A stretch of DNA of 64,000 nt from Penium margaritaceum (Eukaryota > Streptophyta > Zygnematophyceae > Desmidiales > Peniaceae). Each line of letters begins with the position of its first letter. Position 1 is the first letter of the stretch. Location: contig SZWC01000543.1 of the NCBI GenBank assembly GCA_023375785.1, positions 35,651-99,650 on the forward strand. Direction: 5' to 3'. The notes beneath the pieces are model-generated. The model was not told where the DNA came from. It made no database searches and worked only from the letters and a program-made list of their open reading frames with translations. Made by a program: the position numbers and the translations under genes. This document shows, in pieces, positions 57,501 to 64,000 of this stretch.

Positions 57501-59315
57501 CTCTACACCCACGTTGAGTTTTTCATCAACACGATCACACCAAACGGTAGTGTACGACTTTGTCTACGCGCCACATTTCTCACCACTCCATTCTGATGTG
57601 CCGTTTGCCCGTAATCGATTGTCAACCAGGGTGCGTACACGCTCATGGAATTTGTTGCTGCGCTCATGGCTCCCGGCGCGCTCCCTGTACCCACAGTGAG
57701 CATTTCATCGAGACAATCACACCGCACAGTTGCACGACTCCCTCTACGCTCCGCATTTTTTGCCTCTCCATTCTGATGTGCCGTTTGCCGGTAACCAATT
57801 GTCGACCGGGCTACGTACGCGCTCAGGGGGTCTGAAGTTGCCCTCACGGCTCCTGGCGCACTCCGTGCGCCCACGATGAGCGTTTCATCAAGACGATCAC
57901 ACCGCGCGGTAGTGTACGACTCCCTCTACGCGATGCATTTTTTGCCTCTCCATTCTTATGCGCCGTTTGCCCGTAAGCGATTATTGACCGGGATGCGTAC
58001 GCGCTTTCGAGGTCCGTGGCTATGCTAACGGCTCCCGGCGCGCTCCGTGCACCCACGGTGAGCGTTTCATTTAGACGATAGCACTGCGGGGTAGTGTACA
58101 ACGGCCTCTACGCGGCGCATTTTTTGCCTCTCCATTCTGATGCGCCGTTTGCCCGTAACCGATTGTCGACCGGGGTGCGTACGGGCTCACAGGATCCGTG
58201 GCCGCACTCACGGCTCCTGGCGCGCATTTTGCACCCACGGTGAGCGTTTCATCGAGACGATCACACCGGGCGGTAGTGGACGACTCCCTCTACACGCCGC
58301 TTCCTTTGCCTCTCCATTCTCATGCGCCGTTTTCCCGTAACCAATTGTTGATCTGGGTGCTCACGCGCTCACGGGGTCCGTGGCTGCGATCACGTCTCCC
58401 GACGCGCTCCCTGCACCCACGGTGAGCGTTTCATCAAGACGGTCACACCGGGAGGTAGTGTACAACTCCCTCTACGCAGCCGCATTTTTGCCTCTCCATT
58501 CAGATGCGCTGTTTGCCCATAACCGATTGTCAACCGGGGTGCGTACGCGCTTATGGGGTCCGTGGCTGCGCTCACGGCTCCCGGCGTGTTGCGTGGACCC
58601 ACGGTGAGCGTTTCATCAAGATGATCACACTGAGCAGCAGTGTTCAACTTCCTCTACGCGTCACATTTTTTGCCTCTCCATTCTGATGCGCCGTTTGCCT
58701 CTAATTGATTGTTGACCGGGGTGCGTACGCGCTCACGGGATCCGTGGCTCCGCTCACGGCTCCTGGCGCGCTCTTTGCACCCACGGTGAGCGTTTCATGG
58801 AGACAATTACACCGGACGGTAGTGTACAATTCCCTCTACGCGTCGCAGTTTTTGCCTCTATATTCGGATGTGCCGTTTGCCCGTAACCGATTGTCGACCG
58901 GGGTGCGTACGCGCTCACGGGGTCCATGGCCATGCTCACGTCGCCCGGCGCGCTCTCTGCACCCACGGTGAGCGTTTCATCAAGAAAATCACACCGGGTG
59001 GTAGTATATGACTCCCTCTATGCGCCACATTTTTCGCCTCACCATTCAAATGCGCCGTTTGCCGGTAAACGCTTGTCGACCGGGGTGCATACGCGCTCAC
59101 GGGGTCCGTGGCTGCGCTCATGCTTCCTGGCACGCTCCCTGCACCCACGTTGAGCGTTTCATGAAGACGATCACACCCGGCGCTAGTGTACGACTCCATC
59201 TACGCGCCGCAATTTTCGCGTCTCCATTCTGATGCATCGTTTGCCCGTAACTGATTGTTGAGCGGGTTGCATACGCGCTCACGTGATCTGTGGCTGCGCT
59301 CACGGCTCCTGGCGC

Positions 59316-60349
59316 TAAGGCTGCACACCGGTTTGGAACCGCGGTTCTGAGAATGGAACCGGAACCGCGGTTCCGGTTCCAGCTCGGAACCGGAACCGCG
59401 GTTCCGGTTCCGGAACTGCGGTTCCTCATGGAACCGCGGTTCTGGTCACGGTTCCACCGAAGTTCCCCTCGTAGGCAAGGCATATGAAACATGATCGGCT
59501 TCCACCATCATGTTTTCTTCAACAAAAACAAGGAAAACACCTTTCAACACTCCTTTGTTGTATGTGGGTACGTCATTGGAGTGCTCACATGGCCTCCAAG
59601 GGTGCCACATGAGCAAATAAAGCCCAAAAGAACCCCCCTCCCCACTCGTTATCCCCCCCATAGATGTGGGTTCAGGAACCGCGGTTCCTGGACGGTTCTG
59701 GAATCTTGGAACCGGAACCGCGGTTCCGGTTCCGGAACCGGAACCGCGGTTCCGGTTCCAAGATTCCAGAACCGTCCAGGAACCGCGGTTCCTGAACCCA
59801 CATCTATGGGGGGGATAACGAGTGGGGAGGGGGGGTTTTTTGGGCTTTATTTGCTCATGTGGCACCCTTGGAGGCCATGTGAGCACTCCAATCACGTACC
59901 CACATACAATAAAGGAGTGTTGAAAGGNNNNNNNNNNNNNNNNNNNNNNNNNNNNNNNNNNNNNNNNNNNNNNNNNNNNNNNNNNNNNNNNNNNNNNNNN
60001 NNNNNNNNNNNNNNNNNNNNNNNNNNNNNNNNNNNNNNNNNNNNNNNNNNNNNNNNNNNNNNNNNNNNNNNNNNNNNNNNNNNNNNNNNNNNNNNNNNNN
60101 NNNNNNNNNNNNNNNNNNNNNNNNNNNNNNNNNNNNNNNNNNNNNNNNNNNNNNNNNNNNNNNNNNNNNNNNNNNNNNNNNNNNNNNNNNNNNNNNNNNN
60201 NNNNNNNNNNNNNNNNNNNNNNNNNNNNNNNNNNNNNNNNNNNNNNNNNNNNNNNNNNNNNNNNNNNNNNNNNNNGAACCGCGGTTCCGGTTCCGGAACC
60301 GGAACCGCGGTTCTGGAACCGCGGTTCCTGGAACCTGTGTGCACCCTTA
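59316..60349 (+). mobile_element. hAT-like miniature element, GGAACCGCGGTTCC family, with gap
   Basis: Starts TAAGGCTGCACACC and ends TGTGTGCACCCTTA, flanked by a perfect 8-bp duplication CCTGGCGC (59308-59315 and 60350-60357). Both subterminal parts consist of GGAACC/GGTTCC and GGAACCGCGGTTCC units. The interior contains the 388-bp palindrome and an N gap (59928-60275), so the length of 1,034 bp is only nominal. Its apparent long frames on both strands result from the palindrome and are not genes. Confidence 0.85.
59540..59927. repeat. 388-bp near-perfect palindrome
   Basis: Arms 59540-59733 and 59734-59927 are inverted copies with no spacer, no net indel and about four mismatches. The centre is TTCC/GGAA within GGAACCGCGGTTCC units. 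The right arm runs into the N gap, so the palindrome may be longer. It may be a foldback form of the miniature element or an artefact of collapsing inverted copies. Confidence 0.85.
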
Positions 60350-61220
60350 CCTGGCGCTCTCCCTGTACTCACGGTGAGCATTTCATCAAGAGGATCACAC
60401 CGGGCGGTAGTGTACAAATCCATCTACGCGACGCAGTTTTTGCCTCTCCATTTTGATGCGCAGTTTGCCCGAAACCGATTGTCGACCGGGGTACGTACGC
60501 GCTCACGGGGTCCGTGGCCGTGCTCACGGCTCCCGGCGCGCTCCCTGCACCCATGGTGAGCGTTTCATCAAGACGATCATACCCGGCGGTAGTGTACGAC
60601 TCCCTCTACGCGCCGCATTTTTTGCCTATCCATTTTGATGTGCCGTTTGCCCATAACCGATTGTCGACTAGGTGCGTACACACTCACAGAGTCCGTGGCT
60701 GCGCTCACGGCTCCCGGCAAGCTCTCTGCACCAAAGGTAAGTGTTTCATCAAGATGATCACACCGGGCGGTAGTGTATAAATCCCTCTATGAGCCGCAAT
60801 TTTTGCCTCTCCATTCTGATGCACTGTTTGCCCCTAACCGATTGTTGACCGGGGTGCGTATGCGCTCACGAGGTCCATGGCTGCGCTCTCGGCTCCCGGC
60901 ACACTCTCTGCACCCACGGTGAGCGTTTCATCCAAAGGATCACACCGGGCGGTAGTGTACAACTCCTTCTACGCGACACATTTTTTGTCTCTACAGTCTG
61001 ATGCACCGTTTGCCCATAACCGATTGCTGACCAGGGTACGTACGCGCTCACATTGTCCACGTCTGCATTCACAGCTCCTTGCGCGCTCTCTGCACCCACA
61101 GTTAGCGTTTCATCAAGACGATCACACCGGGCGGTAGGGTACGACTCCCTCTACGCGCCGCAATTCTGGCCTCTCCATTCTGATGTGCCGTTTGCCCATA
61201 ACCGATTGTCGACCGGGGTG

Positions 61221-61547
61221 TAAGGCTGCACACCAAATCCTAGGATCCGGGGATCTTATCCGGGAATCCGGATCCGGATCCGGATCCGGGGATCCGGATC
61301 CTTGATCAAGATTCGATCCGGGATCCGGGGATCTTTTAATCACATAAAAAGAGGGGAAAACGGGGTGAGGAGTAAGAAGTGTAAGGCATTATCCTTGCTC
61401 AGCCTACAGGATCCGGAAAAGATTCGGGGATCCATAGGATTCGGGGATCTTTTCTTGGATCCGAGGATCCAAATCCATCCTAGGATCCGGAACCGGGGAT
61501 CAGGATCCAACCTGAGATCCGGGAATCTTACCCGGCGTGCACCCTTA
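61221..61547 (+). mobile_element. hAT-like miniature element, GGATCC family, copy 2
   Basis: 327 bp, almost identical to 20073-20399 (they differ, for example, in the GGGGAAAACGGGGTGAGG part of the core). Its left flank CCGGGGTG (61213-61220) recurs as the right flank of the following partial copy (61869-61876), not directly after 61547. Confidence 0.9.
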
Positions 61548-61550
61548 CTN

Positions 61551-61868
61551 ACACCAAATCCTAGGATCCGGGGATCTTATCCGGGAATCCGGATCCGGAT
61601 CCGGATCCGGGGATCCGGATCCTTGATCAAGATTCGATCCGGGATCCGGGGATCTTTTAATCACATAAAAAGAGGGGAAAACGGGGTGAGGAGTAAGAAG
61701 TGTAAGGCATTATCCTTGCTCAGCCTACAGGATCCGGAAAAGATTCGGGGATCCATAGGATTCGGGGATCTTTTCTTGGATCCGAGGATCCAAATCCATC
61801 CTAGGATCCGGAACCGGGGATCAGGATCCAACCTGAGATCCGGGAATCTTACCCGGCGTGCACCCTTA
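61551..61868 (+). repeat. Second, 5'-cut copy of the same miniature element (probable assembly duplicate)
   Basis: This repeats 61221-61547 without visible differences, missing the first nine bases. It follows a single N at 61550 and is followed by the duplication CCGGGGTG. The two bases between the first copy and the N (CT) match the flank of the copy at 20400, not this site. The likely truth is one 327-bp element flanked by CCGGGGTG. Confidence 0.75.
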
Positions 61869-64000
61869 CCGGGGTGCGTAAGCCATCACGTGGTCCGTGG
61901 CTACGCTCATGGGTCCTGGCAAGCTCCCTGCACCCACGGTGAGCATTTGATCAAGAAGATCAAACCGTGCGGTAGTGCACAACTCCCCGTACGTGCTGCA
62001 TTTTTTGCCTCTCCATTCTGATGCGCCGTTTGCCCGTAACCGATTGTTGAGCGGGGTCCGTACGCGCTCATGGGGTCCGTGGCTATGCTCACGGCTCCCA
62101 GTGCGCTCCCTGCACCCACAGTAAGCGTTTCATCAACACGATCACAGCGGGCGGTAGTGTTCGACTCCCTCTACATGCCGCATTTTTTGCCTCTCCATTC
62201 TGAAGCGCCATTTGCCCCTAATTGATTGTCGACTGGGGTGCGTATGCGCTCACGGGGTCCGTGGCTGCGCTCACGGCTCCCGGCGCGCTCCCTGCACTCA
62301 CGGTGAGCGTTTCATCGAGACGATCACACCGGGCGGTAGCGTACGACTCCCTCTACGTGCCACATGTTTTGCTTCTCTATTCTAATGCGCCGTTTGCCCG
62401 TAACCGATTGTCGACCGGGGTGCGTACGCGCTCACAGGGTCCGTGGCTGTGCTCACAGCTCCCGGCGCGCTCCGTGCACCCACGGTGAGCGTTTCATCAA
62501 GACGATCATACCGGGCGGTAGTGTACGACTCCCTCTACTCGCCGCATTTTTTGCCTCTCCATTCTAATGCGCCGTTTGCCCGTAACCGATTGTCGACCGT
62601 GGTGCATACGCCCTCAGAAGGTCCGTGACTGCGCTTACAGCTCCTAGCGCACTCCCTGTACCCACGGTGAGCGTTTCATCGAGAGGATCACACCTGGCGG
62701 TAGTGTACAACTCCTTCTATGCGCCGCATTTTTTGCCTGTCCATTCTGATGCGCCAATTGCCCATAACGGATTAATGACCAGGGTATGTACGCGCTCACG
62801 GGGTCCGTGGCTAAGCTCATGGCTCCCTGCGCGCTCCATGCACCCACGGTGAGTATTTCATCAAGACAATCACACCTGGCGGTAGTGTACCACTTCCTCT
62901 ACGTGCTGCATTTTTCGCCTCTCCATTCTAATACGCCGTTTGCCACTATCCGATTGTCGACCGGGGTGCTTACACGCTCACGGGGTCCGTGGTTGCGCTC
63001 ACGGCTCCCGGCGCGCTCCTTGCACCCAAGGTGAGCATTTCATTGAGACGATCACACTGGGCGGTCGTGTAGGACTCCCTCTATGTGCCGCATTTTTGCC
63101 CTCTCCAATCTGATTTGCCGTTTGCCCGTAACCGATTGTCGACCGGGGTGCGCATGCGCTCACGGGGTCTGTGGCTGCGCTCACAGCTCCCGACGCGCTC
63201 CCTGCACCCACGGTGAGCATTTCATCAAGACGATCACACCGGGCGGTAGTGCACGACTCCCTCTACGCGCCGCATGCTTGCCTCTCCATTCGGATGCGCC
63301 GTTTGCCCGTAACTGATTGTCGATCGGGGTGCGCACGCACTCATGGGGTTCGTGGCTGCGCTCACAGCTCCCGGCGCGCTCCGTGCACCTACGGTGAGCG
63401 TTTCATCAAGACGATCACACTAGGCGGAAGTGTAGGACTCCCTCTACCCGCCGCATTTTTTGCCTCTCCATTCTTATGCGCCGTTTGCCCGTAAACGATT
63501 ATCGACCAAGGTGCATACGCGTTCACGAGGTCCGTGGCTCCGCTCATGGCTCCCGGCACGCTCCCTGCATCCACGGTGAGCGTTTCATCAAGACGATCAC
63601 ACCGGGCGATAGTGCAGGACTCCCTCTACGCGCCGCATTTTTTGCCTCTTCATTCTGATGCATCGTTTGCCCCTAATCGCTTGTCGACCAGGGTGCGTAC
63701 GCGCTCACAGGCTCCGTGGCTGCGCTCACGGCTCGCGGCGCGCTCCGTGCACCCACAGTGAGTGTTTCATTGAGACGATCCGCTCATGGCTCCTGGCGCG
63801 CTCCCTGCACACACGGTGAGCATTTCATCGTGACGATCACACCGGGCGGTAGTGTATGTCTCCTTCTACGCACCGCAATTTTCTCCTCTACATTCTGATG
63901 CGCTTTTTGCTCGTAACCGATTGAGGACCGGAGTGCGTACACGCTCACGAGGTCCATGGTTGCGCTCACGGCTCCCGGCGCGCGCCCTGCACCCGCGATG

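Larger units (their letters stand above)
45673..64000. repeat. 182-bp CpG-rich satellite array (~88 monomers, open to the right)
   Basis: Period 182 bp (for example GGTGAGCG at 45971 and 46153). A consensus monomer contains GCCTCTCCATTCTGATGCGC, CGTAACCGATTGTCGACCGG, GCGTACGCGCTCACGG, TGCACCCACGGTGAGCG, TTTCATCAAGACGATCACAC and GTGTACGACTCCCTC. Monomers differ from each other by about 5-20 percent, many differences being CG to TG or CA. Since 182 is not a multiple of three, apparent frames of 60-75 codons arise in register in every unit; they are not genes. The array is interrupted by miniature elements at 50554, 54268, 59316 and 61221. It could be centromeric or pericentromeric DNA, which the sequence alone cannot show. 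Confidence 0.95.

Noticed and set aside
59446-60456. Two frames over 300 codons on opposite strands around the gap
   Set aside because: Both cross the N gap, and they encode nearly the same peptide because of the palindrome.
61302-62021. 239-codon frame spanning two miniature-element copies
   Set aside because: It crosses the N at 61550 and consists of translated GGATCC-type repeats.
45673-64000. Dozens of 60-107 codon frames in the satellite
   Set aside because: The same peptides recur each 182 bp in rotating frames because the period is not a multiple of three. They reflect the repeat and have no start, domain or codon signal.
45673-64000. CRISPR array
   Set aside because: Units are long, near-identical throughout with no spacers, and the DNA is eukaryotic.

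Overview
This window is repeat-dominated nuclear DNA from a eukaryote. It carries Ty1/copia, Ty3/gypsy, PIF/Harbinger, KDZ-type and hAT-like mobile elements, spliceosomal introns with GT-AG borders, long satellite arrays and scaffold gaps. No prokaryotic operon structure is visible. The mix of copia and gypsy elements with Harbinger and TAAGG-ended hAT-like miniature elements fits the green plant lineage. A charophyte alga such as Chara is my guess, made from general impression rather than a diagnostic gene. No housekeeping gene is recognisable.

Layout. 1-440: a tRNA-headed, TATA-bearing repeat that recurs at 13.35 kb. 440-3804: a 5'-truncated Ty3/gypsy copy (integrase tail, Cys/His-rich module, LTR) lodged in a copia element whose pol resumes at 3805 and runs to about 6540. 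6545-8700: a different, decayed copia element on the minus strand. 8.7-13.3 kb: AT-rich sequence, a perfect 59-bp-arm hairpin, a diverged pair of about 0.5 kb repeats and small retroelement scraps. 13.35-16.46 kb: a second copy of the first copia family, from the tRNA-headed leader to integrase. 16873-16946: a gap inside a poly-C tract.

17278-32252 is a full-length Ty3/gypsy element of 14,975 bp with two 1,119-bp LTRs and a 4-bp CCCT target duplication, inserted in a 310-bp satellite. Its coding order is gag, protease 1, RT, RNase H, a second copy of the gag-end plus protease module, a long Pro/Ala-rich and helical region, integrase, then a Cys/His-rich module. It carries many stops and frameshifts, and a 327-bp hAT-like miniature element sits in its gag. 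Satellite continues from 32253 to the gap at 33287-33556.

33.6-43.7 kb holds the gene-like sequence: a multi-exon acidic gene of unknown function on + (about 34.2-36.6 kb), an intact single-exon Harbinger transposase on + (37208-38302), and a multi-exon KDZ-type transposase gene on - (43734-38711) whose splice phases are intact but which has four in-frame TGA codons. 44.73-45.2 kb has three copies of a 163-bp repeat, followed by a (CTATAT)n tract.

45.67-64 kb is a tandem array of a CpG-rich 182-bp satellite, roughly 88 monomers, continuing past the window end. It is broken by hAT-like miniature elements of three sequence families that share the same 14-bp ends and make 8-bp target duplications. 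One family member has a 388-bp near-perfect palindrome. A block of about 3.7 kb with one such element inside has been duplicated in tandem. Two single-N joins (52773, 61550) look like assembly seams.
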